Notes: generated from the sequence alone by a model not told the origin. A DNA stretch of 64,000 bases from Eubacterium callanderi (GCF_900142645.1 NZ_FRBP01000012.1:109212-173211), one strand, 5' to 3'; counted from the stretch's first letter, positions 8,647-17,015 are shown. Made by a program: numbers and translations.

Positions 8647-9951
8647 TCAGGCCCGGGCGCTTTTTTGTTTGGCCTCTTTGCGAAGACTTTTGGCTTCTTT
8701 CTCCTCAACTAAAATCTCTTTAATATTGTTTTTATTGCGATATCTGAAAATCAGACACAATACAACAGACAACAGTCCAAATCCTGCCAGAATCAGCATG
8801 GTGTAGCGATAAGCAGTAACGGAGTCATAGGTATCCAGGAAACGGCCGATCACTGGTGGCAGGAAAGCGTCTGACGCGTAAATAATAGTGGCCATAAAAC
8901 CAAAAGCTGTCCCAGATAAAGACATGGGCACCCGCGCCTCCTTGATAGTTGCGTATTTCTGGCTTCTAAAAGCGCCAGTACACACAATTTCGACTGCGAA
9001 AAGGACTAAGAACAGCCAGATATATTCCGGACCTGTTGGCAGGAAGGCGAAAACAACGGCAAAGCCTGTCAGAACAATACTCAGGATTAACAGAACCGCA
9101 CTCGGTCCAAATTTATCGCCAAACCAGCCGGCGCCCAATCCGCCAAAGGGTTTGAAATAAGCGGTCATAACCCCAACATACCCCATAACAGCGACAGTGG
9201 CGCCATAGTTTGAGCCGACAATGTCACCGCAATATGAACCCAGGGTACTCCCGATTGCATAGGCTCCGGCTCCCATCAGAGCACAAATCCAGATATCCAC
9301 ATTTTTCAAACATTGGAGAAGCAGCTTAAAGGGGCTTTCCTCACTAATGACAGCTTCGTCACCCGTACCGTTATCAAAAACAAACAGAGAGATGATCGCC
9401 AGAAGAATGAGAATGCCACCGTACATAAAGATGACAAAGCGGAGTCCCGCCGACATAACGGCAAATTTTGTAAACAGAAACACCGCCAATGTCCCGAATA
9501 TGACTTCAAAAATCGCTTTACCGGCTTCCAGCCCGCCAAAGGCCTTACTCTCACTTCCTACACTCTGTCCAAACTGTCTTGTTGCCTTCAACAGTGCAGC
9601 CCAGAAGGTCAAAGTTGTTGTGACGCCCATCAGCGCATAGATTAACAACGCCGTCTCGTATTTCGGAAAGGTGCCAAACCAGATATTGAGCAAGCCGGTT
9701 CCCGCAAAAGATATGACCATCAGCACCTTTGTGGAGACCTTATCGGCCACAATCCCTCCCAGAAAATAGGTTGCGACTGCTACCCAGGCATAGCAGCTGA
9801 ATAAAACGCCAAACTGCTCATTTGTCATTGTGAAGGCTTCCAGAAAGGCTTCATAGAAGCTGCTTCGCATAAAAATAACATAAAAAATTGCATTTCCCCC
9901 TGCACAGAGTACAATAAACTGAAGGATGCTTTTTAACTTAGAATTTTTCAT
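8647..9951 (-). CDS. MFS transporter, probably for the methyltransferase substrate (copy 2)
   Basis: A 434-residue major facilitator protein with twelve predicted helices and a basic C-terminal tail, paralogous to the carrier at 7323. It follows mttB copy 2 after a 77-bp gap that contains a GC-rich hairpin. The two copies match along their whole length, including helix 1 and the conserved SGTA region near residue 340, so they came from one duplication and may carry related but different amines. Confidence 0.82.
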   Translation of the reverse strand: MKNSKLKSILQFIVLCAGGNAIFYVIFMRSSFYEAFLEAFTMTNEQFGVLFSCYAWVAVATYFLGGIVADKVSTKVLMVISFAGTGLLNIWFGTFPKYETALLIYALMGVTTTLTFWAALLKATRQFGQSVGSESKAFGGLEAGKAIFEVIFGTLAVFLFTKFAVMSAGLRFVIFMYGGILILLAIISLFVFDNGTGDEAVISEESPFKLLLQCLKNVDIWICALMGAGAYAIGSTLGSYCGDIVGSNYGATVAVMGYVGVMTAYFKPFGGLGAGWFGDKFGPSAVLLILSIVLTGFAVVFAFLPTGPEYIWLFLVLFAVEIVCTGAFRSQKYATIKEARVPMSLSGTAFGFMATIIYASDAFLPPVIGRFLDTYDSVTAYRYTMLILAGFGLLSVVLCLIFRYRNKNNIKEILVEEKEAKSLRKEAKQKSARA

Positions 9952-9989
9952 TTTTTACTCCTTTTTAATTTAACAAACCGGTGCTTATC

Positions 9990-10015
9990 AGGCGGCCAGG
10001 GTCATCCGGCCGCCC
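9990..10015 (-). other. GC-rich intercistronic hairpin between mttB copy 2 and MFS copy 2
   Basis: GGCGGCC and GGCCGCC arms form a strong stem without a T tract after it on the minus strand. It is better read as an mRNA-stabilising or processing hairpin than as a terminator. It could set different expression levels for the upstream mttB and the downstream genes. Confidence 0.5.
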
Positions 10016-10028
10016 GGTAAGTCCAGTA

Positions 10029-11435
10029 TTAACGGTATTCTTCGGGGATGAGCGTGTCAAGAATTTTTGCCTGCTCCCCGGACATCTCAGGCATTGTGTA
10101 TTCCTCCAGCCGCCGCAGCCATTCCTTTGTGGCCAGCGACTCAGCAGATGGACAACCTGCCTGCATCCAGCTGTTGTGGTTGTCACGGATCGAAAGCTTT
10201 GGCATAATAAAATCTCTCCGGTAGGACTTCTGAGTTCTTTTAAAATGCTGTCCCGTCGGCCCTGTCCTTAAAATCGAATCAAACATAATCGTCGAGTCAT
10301 CAATCTCATACCCCTTTATCAGATGCTTCAAAGATTCTATTTTTTCTTCGTCCAGAATAAACTTCTCATAGCCGATGGAGTTCATAGAGTCCAGCAATCC
10401 GCAGGCATGTACCTGGCATTCAACCTTCAGCAGATAAGCGGTCAAAAGATTCATAAATGACTCAGCCCCTGCCTGGTAATCCATAAGCTTAGAATCCGTA
10501 TTGCTCGTGCCGCTGTGCAGCGGCACACCGTAAAAGTCAGCCATTCTTCTGGAGGTGGCGCAAGCAAGCATGGCCTCTATTCCCCCATAGGCCGCTGCCG
10601 AACGCAGCCGCATATCCGACGAGTCAAACTTCCCGCAGTAGACAACCGGCGTGCCAGGATGAGCAAGCTGCGCTAAAACCATAGCTGCCAGAATCATCGC
10701 ATTGCCCAGAGCATAGACACCGGCCATGGACTGCGGCGTGGTAACGCCAAAGGTCTGCCCCGCGCAGATAATTACCGCCTGCCCCAGCTCGGCGTATGTG
10801 ATCAGAGCCTCAGACATTGCTGTGGACATCTGCATCGGCCCCATCGTGTCGATAAGCCCGGTTGCGATGATCTGTCTTCTGACATCCTCCAGTCCATAAA
10901 AACGGCACATTGTCTCAAGGCTCTCTGTCGCGACAGCTTTGCCTTCCACCAGACCCATCAGAGGCTTCTGGCAGTATTTCAGGGCAATGCCCAAACGGTA
11001 CTTTTCCCTTGCCTCTCCATGAACATAGGACACGTCAATGACATTCGGGTTTGAGATATCAATGACCTTACTTGTCTCATGCAGCTTGTGAAAATTGACC
11101 AGATGTTTATGGTTCGACAGCTCGTACTTCCCATTCTGGCAGACATACATCGGTCCATAGGACGGCGCATTATGCGTAATCTTATTGCCGATGGTAATCT
11201 TGTTCCCCAGCCGGTCATACCAGTCATAGGTCTTTGGCAAAGTGGACAGTGCCCTCTCAACAAGCTTTTCATCCATATGGACAATTCCGTTCTCAACCCT
11301 GGCCCCGTGTTTTCTGAAAATATCAAATGCCGCTTCACACCGAAAGGACACGCCCACCTCAGATAAGATCTTCAGACTTGTCTCGTGAATACGCTGCACC
11401 TCTTCGTCTGTTCCAATTGAATAATTTAATTTCAT
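10029..11435 (-). CDS. MttB-family corrinoid methyltransferase without pyrrolysine (copy 2)
   Basis: A 468-residue COG5598 protein and first gene of the mttB-MFS-MFS-mttB transcription unit. Its start is identical in form to copy 1 (MKLNYSIGTD), and the middle and C-terminal regions match closely, including SMNSIGYEKFILDEEKIESL versus SFNSIGYEKYILDEEKIESL. There is no amber codon. Substitutions are spread over the barrel, for example near residues 190-270, where substrate choice would be set, so the two copies could serve different amines. It is preceded by a 221-bp regulatory region with a repeated operator-like sequence. Confidence 0.88.
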   Translation of the reverse strand: MKLNYSIGTDEEVQRIHETSLKILSEVGVSFRCEAAFDIFRKHGARVENGIVHMDEKLVERALSTLPKTYDWYDRLGNKITIGNKITHNAPSYGPMYVCQNGKYELSNHKHLVNFHKLHETSKVIDISNPNVIDVSYVHGEAREKYRLGIALKYCQKPLMGLVEGKAVATESLETMCRFYGLEDVRRQIIATGLIDTMGPMQMSTAMSEALITYAELGQAVIICAGQTFGVTTPQSMAGVYALGNAMILAAMVLAQLAHPGTPVVYCGKFDSSDMRLRSAAAYGGIEAMLACATSRRMADFYGVPLHSGTSNTDSKLMDYQAGAESFMNLLTAYLLKVECQVHACGLLDSMNSIGYEKFILDEEKIESLKHLIKGYEIDDSTIMFDSILRTGPTGQHFKRTQKSYRRDFIMPKLSIRDNHNSWMQAGCPSAESLATKEWLRRLEEYTMPEMSGEQAKILDTLIPEEYR

Positions 11436-11493
11436 GATTCTCCCCTAAATTTTAATCATCAATCAACTTAATTTGTCAAGATATTATAAATAT

Positions 11494-11583
11494 CATGTTA
11501 TACTCAATTGCTATAAAAAAATAATCCTTTTAGAAAACCATCTCCTTTTTATTCAAATATATATAACATGTTATACTCAATTG
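11494..11583. promoter_or_regulatory. Two operator-like repeats upstream of mttB copy 2
   Basis: The 17-mer CATGTTATACTCAATTG occurs exactly twice, at 11494-11510 and 11567-11583. The starts are 73 bp apart, about seven helical turns. The distal copy is extended into the 12-bp palindrome ATAACATGTTAT (11563-11574). The sequence AGTATAACAT is shared with the palindrome upstream of the corrinoid operon at 13719. These are the best candidates for binding by the two neighbouring GntR proteins. Spacing on the same helix face would allow looping; this is inferred. Confidence 0.6.
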
Positions 11584-11611
11584 AATTACACTAATAGTAA
11601 TTTCTGAAATA

Positions 11612-11640
11612 AGATTAACATCTTTTGTATGCGTTGTCAA
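11612..11640 (-). promoter_or_regulatory. Candidate promoter of the mttB-MFS-MFS-mttB operon
   Basis: On the minus strand TTGACA (tgtcaa at 11635-11640) is followed after 17 bp by TAATCT (11612-11617). The -35 is perfect and the -10 is weak, which suits a regulated promoter. Both operator-like repeats would lie downstream of the start of transcription. Confidence 0.5.
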
Positions 11641-11656
11641 GAAAATTTACAAATTT

Positions 11657-12358
11657 TTACGAAATCCGAAAATCGATATCGTCACAGCTGGCAAAGCTTA
11701 CAGAGATACCAGCAAACCGGTTCTGCTTAGTGTAATACTCAATAAGGATTCGGAACATACTGTCCTCCTCCTCCAGATAGAGCTTATCCTTTACCGTCTT
11801 GCAGTGGTTATCGACAGACAAATAAAATTTTTTATTGATGTCATAATTGTTAATAACGCCGATACCGTCATTGATCCAGCGCTCCTCATTAAATGAATGG
11901 ATATTGAGACGTGGATTGTGCAGGATGAAAATCAGCTCATACATAACAGGCAGCTGTCCAAAACAGTGTATACGGGCGATTTTAATACACTTTGCACGAC
12001 GGTTTGGCCGTACCTTAGTGTACTGCTTCATCTCCTCGAGATCGACCGAATCGACCGAGAGGACTTTTACATCTTTTGGCTCATGCTTCATAGAGGTTCT
12101 CTGGTTATAACGCAGGGCGTATACCTCATTTTTGATTTCATTTACAAAATTACCGACTCTCGGCCTAGAGTGGACATAGCCGTTTTGACGCAGCAGTTCA
12201 ATACTTTTGCGGACTGTTATATTACTCACATTATAGAGCTCACACAGTTCACTGAAGGAGGGCAGCTTTTCCCCGGGCTGAAACGTTTTATCCAGAATTT
12301 TATCCTTTAAATCCTCGTAGACAACCTGATAGGTTGTAAACAGTTGTTCATTACTCAT
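11657..12358 (-). CDS. GntR-family (HutC/UTRA type) regulator 1
   Basis: A 233-residue protein with an N-terminal winged helix (residues about 10-75; SELCELYNVSNITVRKSIEL) and a C-terminal UTRA ligand-binding domain. Its ATG overlaps the stop of the upstream GntR gene by 4 bp (ATGA), so the two are translationally coupled. It is last in the corrinoid-gntR-gntR unit, directly upstream of the mttB promoter region. Binding the methyltransferase substrate as inducer is inferred from position. Confidence 0.85.
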   Translation of the reverse strand: MSNEQLFTTYQVVYEDLKDKILDKTFQPGEKLPSFSELCELYNVSNITVRKSIELLRQNGYVHSRPRVGNFVNEIKNEVYALRYNQRTSMKHEPKDVKVLSVDSVDLEEMKQYTKVRPNRRAKCIKIARIHCFGQLPVMYELIFILHNPRLNIHSFNEERWINDGIGVINNYDINKKFYLSVDNHCKTVKDKLYLEEEDSMFRILIEYYTKQNRFAGISVSFASCDDIDFRIS

Positions 12359-13080
12359 ACACTAAAAACTCCTTTGATACAGCTCTCATCCGCATTTAAA
12401 TACAAACGGTCCAGACCAGTGGGGGTTCCCCGGTCATCATAGATTTTTCGCTCCACTAAGAGTACCGAGTCTGTATTTTTACTGTCAATATCCATTTTTT
12501 CCTTCAGCCACGCCTCAGGAATAATGCCGTTAATGACAATCTCCTCTCTGAAATCCGTCTGAGAGCCCTTGATCATATCCTTCAGGCCCGTGTAGGTCAA
12601 ATCCTTCTCATCAATGGGAAGGCCTCTGAAATAAGGGATAAAGCGCCTGTCATACCCAATAATTAACTCATCCCTAAAAATATGCCAGTCCATAAAAACA
12701 ATCTTACTCTCCCTTGAAACCTTGAGCTCATAAACCAGGTCGATATCAGGCTTGATCATTTTAGCCTTAATCAGCTCCACCCGGTCATACCCGCCGTTGA
12801 GAATGCTGTTAATGTCCATATCAATCCGGTACAGATCAGTGGACACACCCTTGACAAAGGAGCCCTTTCCCGCCTTCGTATAGATATAGCCCTCATTCTC
12901 CAACAGATTAAGCGTGTTTCTGATGGTCAGCCGGCTCGCACCATACTTCTCACCCAGCTTTTTTTCTGATGGGAGCATCTCATTCCGGGCATAGATCCCA
13001 CCCAGTATTTTTAAGCGGATATCGTCAGCAATCTGCTGATACTTTACCGATTGGCTCTTTCTTCCATCCATCGTTGACAC
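12355..13080 (-). CDS. GntR-family (HutC/UTRA type) regulator 2
   Basis: A 241-residue winged-helix regulator with a UTRA domain. The recognition region is LGEKYGASRLTIRNTLNLLE, around residues 42-61. The start used here overlaps the corrinoid gene by 37 bp; an internal ATG at 13071 (MDGRKS) would shorten the overlap slightly. Such overlap indicates tight coupling with the corrinoid protein. Two GntR genes matching two methyltransferases and two carriers suggest that each may sense one substrate. Confidence 0.83.
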   Translation of the reverse strand: MSTMDGRKSQSVKYQQIADDIRLKILGGIYARNEMLPSEKKLGEKYGASRLTIRNTLNLLENEGYIYTKAGKGSFVKGVSTDLYRIDMDINSILNGGYDRVELIKAKMIKPDIDLVYELKVSRESKIVFMDWHIFRDELIIGYDRRFIPYFRGLPIDEKDLTYTGLKDMIKGSQTDFREEIVINGIIPEAWLKEKMDIDSKNTDSVLLVERKIYDDRGTPTGLDRLYLNADESCIKGVFSV

Positions 13081-13688
13081 AGCTTTACACCATCCAAAAT
13101 ATTATTTGCATAACCATCTGCCCCGCAGCATCGGACAATCTCATCATCAATGAAACTGCCCCCGAGAATAATCTTCAAATTCTGCCTCAGCCCTTCGCCT
13201 CTTATAACGTCAATGGTCCGCTTAATGTAGTCCACGGCGCTGGTCAGGACAACGCTGATTCCCAAAATATCTGGCTGATACTTGATGATATTCTTTATAA
13301 AAATATCGGAGGAGACATCTACTCCCAGGTCAATGATCTTGAAGCCTGAAATAATCGCCCCACTTTTAAAAATCGACTTTCCGATATCATGAATGTCCGA
13401 CTCTATGGTCCCCAAGAGAATCAGGCCAGAGCTGTTGGTCCGCTCAATCTGGTCATAAAGATGCATCTCTTTTGAGTTGATGATCTGCTCATAGAGAATG
13501 CCAGACATCATCAGGTCTGAAAGCGTTGCCTCCCCTGTCTCAAATCCCTTCCCGATTTCGCCAAGCGCAAAATTGACCGCCTCGATAATTTCATAGGGCT
13601 TTATGCCGCTCCGCAGCGCCCGTTTAGTCAATTTATTGACGAGCTCCTCGTCAAGCTCTACAAAAGCAGTAATTAATTGTTCAATCAT
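13044..13688 (-). CDS. Corrinoid protein (MtbC/MttC-like methyl acceptor)
   Basis: The 214-residue protein has a four-helix cap (residues 1-85) and a Rossmann-type B12-binding domain. The base-off/His-on cobalamin motif is complete: DIHDIG with the cobalt-ligating His, GISVVLTSA, and ILGGSFIDD. The start at 13688 is chosen over an upstream Met at 13787 because GAGGCGG precedes it and the longer N terminus has no family counterpart. It is the only corrinoid protein beside two MttB enzymes, so both probably share it. It heads a three-gene unit with the GntR genes. Confidence 0.88.
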   Translation of the reverse strand: MIEQLITAFVELDEELVNKLTKRALRSGIKPYEIIEAVNFALGEIGKGFETGEATLSDLMMSGILYEQIINSKEMHLYDQIERTNSSGLILLGTIESDIHDIGKSIFKSGAIISGFKIIDLGVDVSSDIFIKNIIKYQPDILGISVVLTSAVDYIKRTIDVIRGEGLRQNLKIILGGSFIDDEIVRCCGADGYANNILDGVKLCQRWMEERANR

Positions 13689-13718
13689 TTCCGCCTCACT
13701 GGTATTGTAATCTTTTTT

Positions 13719-13736
13719 AGTATAACATAGCATACT
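13719..13736. promoter_or_regulatory. Operator-like palindrome over the corrinoid operon promoter
   Basis: AGTATAACATAGCATACT is a near-perfect 18-bp palindrome. On the minus strand its distal part supplies a TATACT -10 box with a weak TTGTTT -35 at 18 bp. It shares AGTATAACAT with both repeats upstream of mttB copy 2, suggesting one regulator controls both units and, since gntR genes lie in this unit, autoregulation. Confidence 0.55.
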
Positions 13737-13770
13737 CATAAAAAACAACCACGACAGGCTAAATTGATGA

Positions 13771-13805
13771 CAAAAAAGAACCAGCACATTCAGGGCTGGT
13801 TCTTC
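13771..13805 (-). terminator. Terminator of cbiMNQO
   Basis: AAGAACCAGC (13777-13786) pairs with GCTGGTTCTT (13796-13805) and is followed on the minus strand by TTTTTTG. It lies about 30 bp past the cbiO stop and separates the cobalt transporter from the corrinoid operon. Confidence 0.9.
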
Positions 13806-13834
13806 TGTACATTTTCTGCTTTGGCTGCTGCCCT

Positions 13835-14668
13835 TTAGGCCTCCAGCAGGTGTTTAAACGCCGCCACATCCTTCGGATAGGCCTGGTCATCCGGGAGCAT
13901 CCCTTTTGCCACCATGGCGTCGTAAACCTCCAGCATCATGGGCTTTTTCAGGTTGGCCCGTTTCAGGATTTCCGCATCGCTGAAAATTTCGACCGGTGGG
14001 GCGTCAGCGATAATCTGCCCGTCACAGAATACCAGGGCGCGCTCTGCCCAGCGATAGGCAAAATCGACATCGTGGGTGGAGATCAGCATGGTTTTTTCCT
14101 GAGCAGCCAGCTTCTCAAGCACCTCCTCCAGCATTTCCGCATTCAGCGGGTCCAGGGCCGCGGTGGGCTCATCAAAGACAATGACCTCGGAGTGCATGGC
14201 AATGATGTCGGCAATGGTGATCCGCTTTTTTTCTCCACCGCTCAGATAATGGGGCGGTCGGTCCTTAAAATCCGTAATATTCATATATTCCAGAGCTTCA
14301 TCAACCCGGCGGACCACCTCTTCCCTGGGAAGCTTGAGATTCATAGGACCAAAGGAGACCTCCCCCATGACCGTCGAGGCAATGATCTGATTGTCCGCAT
14401 CCTGAAAAACGATCCCGATGGACTTCCGCAGCGTATTCAGATCCTTCTTATCCCGGGTGAGCTTCTGACCTTTAAAGTAAATTTCACCGCTGTCCGGTGT
14501 GAGCACACCATTAAGGTTCAGGAAAAAAGTCGACTTTCCTGCCCCGTTAGAGCCGATAACCGCAATACGCTCGCCCTTTCCGATGGTCACATCAATGCCC
14601 CGAAGGGCCGGCTTATCCCCAGTGTATGCGTACTTTAGATTTTTTATTTCAATGATTGTTTCTTTCAT
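13835..14668 (-). CDS. cbiO: Cobalt ECF transporter ATPase CbiO
   Basis: A 277-residue energy-coupling-factor ATPase. It has Walker A GSNGAGKST, the signature LSGGEKKR, Walker B EVIVFDEPTAALD and H-loop STHD. The start at 14668 is preferred to one ten codons upstream because AGGAG lies just ahead of it and the gap to the cbiQ stop is 11 bp. It is last in the riboswitch-controlled cbiM-cbiN-cbiQ-cbiO operon and powers uptake of Co2+ for corrinoid synthesis. Confidence 0.9.
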   Translation of the reverse strand: MKETIIEIKNLKYAYTGDKPALRGIDVTIGKGERIAVIGSNGAGKSTFFLNLNGVLTPDSGEIYFKGQKLTRDKKDLNTLRKSIGIVFQDADNQIIASTVMGEVSFGPMNLKLPREEVVRRVDEALEYMNITDFKDRPPHYLSGGEKKRITIADIIAMHSEVIVFDEPTAALDPLNAEMLEEVLEKLAAQEKTMLISTHDVDFAYRWAERALVFCDGQIIADAPPVEIFSDAEILKRANLKKPMMLEVYDAMVAKGMLPDDQAYPKDVAAFKHLLEA

Positions 14669-14679
14669 GTTGCCTTCTC

Positions 14680-15573
14680 CTAGAATTTTAAAATCCAAAC
14701 AGCTGCCAACAGCAGCACAACCAGCGCCGCCGCCATTAACTGTTCTCTGCGAAGGGGCTTCTCAGCCTCTAAAAACAGCAGATCGCCATCATAGCACCGG
14801 GCCTCCATGGCGTCATAATACTGGCTGGCACGCTTCATGGAAACCACAAAAAGATTACTCATGGAGTGACCAAAGGAATAAACCGCAGTCTTAAAGTCGC
14901 AGTAACCCAGCCGCGACTCCGCCGAATTTTTCATTTTGACCTGGGTATCCATCAGAATAAAAATATACCGATAGATCATGTTCATCAGCTCAATAACAAG
15001 CTTGGGGACATGCACGCGGCGTAAAACCCCAAAGACCTCGGTAGATGGGGTGGACAGAGACATCATATACATGGCGCTGACTGCGCCAAAAGCCTTTCCC
15101 CATAAATACAGCGTTGTCATGAGGCTGTCGTGGGAAATATAAACATAAAAGAAATGGCAGTTAAGGAACCAGAGGCCAAGAGGCTCACTTGAAAAATTAA
15201 AAAGGATAGCAATACTCCCAAGTATAAGAAACGCCACCGGCACTCTCAGAAAGCTCAGGTAATCTCTAAAATGCACACCGCCCATGACCACTGTAACATA
15301 GGCCGTGATCAAAATAACCAGAACCGATACATAAAGGTTATTGGCAATGACACAGATGAGCAGAAGCAGCAGGGAAAACCCTACCTTAAAGCCGGGATTC
15401 CAGCCGTTGATCTTTGAATTGTAGGCGAGCACATCAATGGAAAAAACCGCCCCACCGTGGGAATGGCTATGATGTCCGCCGTGTCTGTGGGCGCACTCCC
15501 GGTGGCGCAGCCAATATACCAGGCCACATACACACAGAACTGCAAGTGCTACTAAAAATACCTTCACGAACAA
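14680..15573 (-). CDS. cbiQ: Cobalt ECF transporter transmembrane protein CbiQ with His-rich N-terminal extension
   Basis: A 297-residue T component. The CbiQ domain starts near residue 45 (IDVLAYNSKINGWNPG) and carries the coupling helices with RRVHVP and SRLGY. It is preceded by an unusual extension: one membrane helix (residues 5-22) followed by a histidine-rich stretch, HRHGGHHSHSHGG. Ordinary CbiQ proteins begin close to the DxxAY segment. The His cluster looks like a metal-gathering site, placed outside or inside depending on helix orientation. It lies between cbiN and cbiO. Confidence 0.87.
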   Translation of the reverse strand: MFVKVFLVALAVLCVCGLVYWLRHRECAHRHGGHHSHSHGGAVFSIDVLAYNSKINGWNPGFKVGFSLLLLLICVIANNLYVSVLVILITAYVTVVMGGVHFRDYLSFLRVPVAFLILGSIAILFNFSSEPLGLWFLNCHFFYVYISHDSLMTTLYLWGKAFGAVSAMYMMSLSTPSTEVFGVLRRVHVPKLVIELMNMIYRYIFILMDTQVKMKNSAESRLGYCDFKTAVYSFGHSMSNLFVVSMKRASQYYDAMEARCYDGDLLFLEAEKPLRREQLMAAALVVLLLAAVWILKF

Positions 15574-15647
15574 GCTCCTTTACTCTAAGGAATTTTTTAC
15601 TCTTAATCATAAAAAGAGGGCAGGTTGCCCTACCCCCGGAAATGCGA

Positions 15648-15968
15648 TTACAGCTCTGAATCTTCTTTGCCGAGCTTTTTGCGCTCTACCAGACGGCCCA
15701 TGAAAAAGGCCAGAATGCCAACGCCGATACCGGTCTGGAGACAGAAGATCAGTGATTCAACCTCACCCGGCAGTTCACCGTTGATCAGTGTTTCGAGCAC
15801 TGGTGTAAACCAAGGCTCATATTCGCCGCCCTGAATTTCTTCGATCATAGTGCTTCCCGCATCATCGGAACCGCCAAACTCTGCGCCCTGAAGGGCAAAA
15901 AGCGGAACGACCACCAAAAGTGCGACGATTACCAGCAGAACAATAACTAGTTTTTTATTTTTGCTCAT
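15648..15968 (-). CDS. cbiN: Cobalt transporter accessory subunit CbiN
   Basis: A 106-residue protein with two membrane helices (residues 7-27 and about 80-96) flanking an extracytoplasmic loop. The family pattern EIQGGEYEPWFTPV...GEVESLIFCLQTGIGVGI is clear. CbiN is needed by CbiM for cobalt loading. It follows cbiM after one base, so it is coupled to it. Confidence 0.9.
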   Translation of the reverse strand: MSKNKKLVIVLLVIVALLVVVPLFALQGAEFGGSDDAGSTMIEEIQGGEYEPWFTPVLETLINGELPGEVESLIFCLQTGIGVGILAFFMGRLVERKKLGKEDSEL

Positions 15969-15969
15969 C

Positions 15970-16722
15970 TTACGCTTCCTCCGCTGCTAAAAATCCAATT
16001 GATTTTAACTCTGGGCTCGCATAGGTTTCCAGAGCAATGACAATAATAACCGTTAAAATCCCTTCGATGATGGCCAGCGGCAGCTGTGTAGGGGCAAACA
16101 CACCCAGGAACTTAACAGCAGAAGCTGCCACGCCGCCTGTTTCTGAAGGATAGGCAAAGGCCAGCTGAATACTGGTGACACAGTAGGTAAACAAGTCGCC
16201 GATGCAAGCTGCCAGAAACACGCCGATTTTGCGGTTTACCTTCATTTTCTGGCACAGCTTGTAGATCCCAAAGGATACAAATGGACCTGCGATGGCCATG
16301 GAAAAGGTGTTGGCACCGAGGGTCGTGAGACCACCATGAGCCAGAAGGATTGCCTGGAATAATAATACAATAATACCCAGAATACTGACTGCGCTGGGTC
16401 CGAATAAAATGGCACCCAGGCCTGTACCTGTCATGTGCGAGCAGCTGCCCGTAACGGATGGAATCTTTAGAGATGAGATCACGAAGATAAATGCGCCCGC
16501 CATCGCAAGTAAGGTGATCGCCCTTCTGTTGCCTGTCAGAGTCTTTTTAATGGAGAAAAAGCCAGCTGCAAGAAAAGGTATACATAAAACACCCCACATA
16601 ATACAGTAGCCAACTGGTAAATAACCTTCCATGATGTGCATTGCGTTTGCCGCGGGCACAATGCCGAAGACCAACGCCCATGCACCAAGCATGGTCACAA
16701 CTTGTTTTTGTCTCTTTGTCAT
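15970..16722 (-). CDS. cbiM: Cobalt ECF transporter substrate-binding protein CbiM
   Basis: A 250-residue S component. A signal-like helix (residues 10-27, ending AANA) precedes the mature N terminus MHIMEGYLP, in which Met and His residues bind the metal in the CbiM/NikM family. About six further helices follow. The ATG is preceded by GAGGAGG. It is the first gene behind the cobalamin riboswitch. Cobalt is favoured over nickel because of the riboswitch and the separate CbiN subunit. Confidence 0.92.
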   Translation of the reverse strand: MTKRQKQVVTMLGAWALVFGIVPAANAMHIMEGYLPVGYCIMWGVLCIPFLAAGFFSIKKTLTGNRRAITLLAMAGAFIFVISSLKIPSVTGSCSHMTGTGLGAILFGPSAVSILGIIVLLFQAILLAHGGLTTLGANTFSMAIAGPFVSFGIYKLCQKMKVNRKIGVFLAACIGDLFTYCVTSIQLAFAYPSETGGVAASAVKFLGVFAPTQLPLAIIEGILTVIIVIALETYASPELKSIGFLAAEEA

Positions 16723-16762
16723 TTTCTACCTCCTCAAACTTGTTCCCAATGTACTTTCCCAT

Positions 16763-16796
16763 AAAAAAATCGCTCATCAAAAAAGATAAGCGATGA
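16763..16796 (-). terminator. Riboswitch-controlled terminator ahead of cbiM
   Basis: ATCGCTTATC pairs with GATGAGCGAT (one G-U pair) and is followed on the minus strand by seven T. It lies between the cobalamin aptamer and the cbiM ribosome binding site, as expected for an expression platform that stops transcription when cobalamin is bound. Confidence 0.88.
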
Positions 16797-17008
16797 AAGT
16801 ACGAAATGGGTGTGCCAAAGATACACACAGCCTCGTCCTTACATTCAGTTATCTCTCGTAACCAAATGCAGCTTAAAATCCTATGGTCAGCAATCTGACT
16901 TGACTTTCGTCTTACAGCGGCGGGACCGTTTGGGATTTTCACCCAATTGTGCTCAAACCATCGTGAGGCCGATGGACAACCACAGGACAATAATAACAAT
17001 GCCGAATT
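16797..17008 (-). promoter_or_regulatory. Cobalamin riboswitch (aptamer)
   Basis: The minus strand contains the conserved cobalamin aptamer core: a GGGTGAAAATCCC stem-loop, then ACGGTCCCGCCGCTGTAA (plus-strand complement near 16911-16929), then a B12-box-like AGTCAGATTGCTGACC (about 16884-16900). It lies between a consensus promoter and an intrinsic terminator. Excess cobalamin should shut off cobalt import. The outer boundary is approximate. Confidence 0.92.
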
Positions 17009-17015
17009 TACATTT

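Noticed and set aside
5893..11435. Pyrrolysine-type mttB genes
   Set aside because: Both genes are open for the full 468 codons and contain no in-frame TAG, so they belong to the non-pyrrolysine branch.
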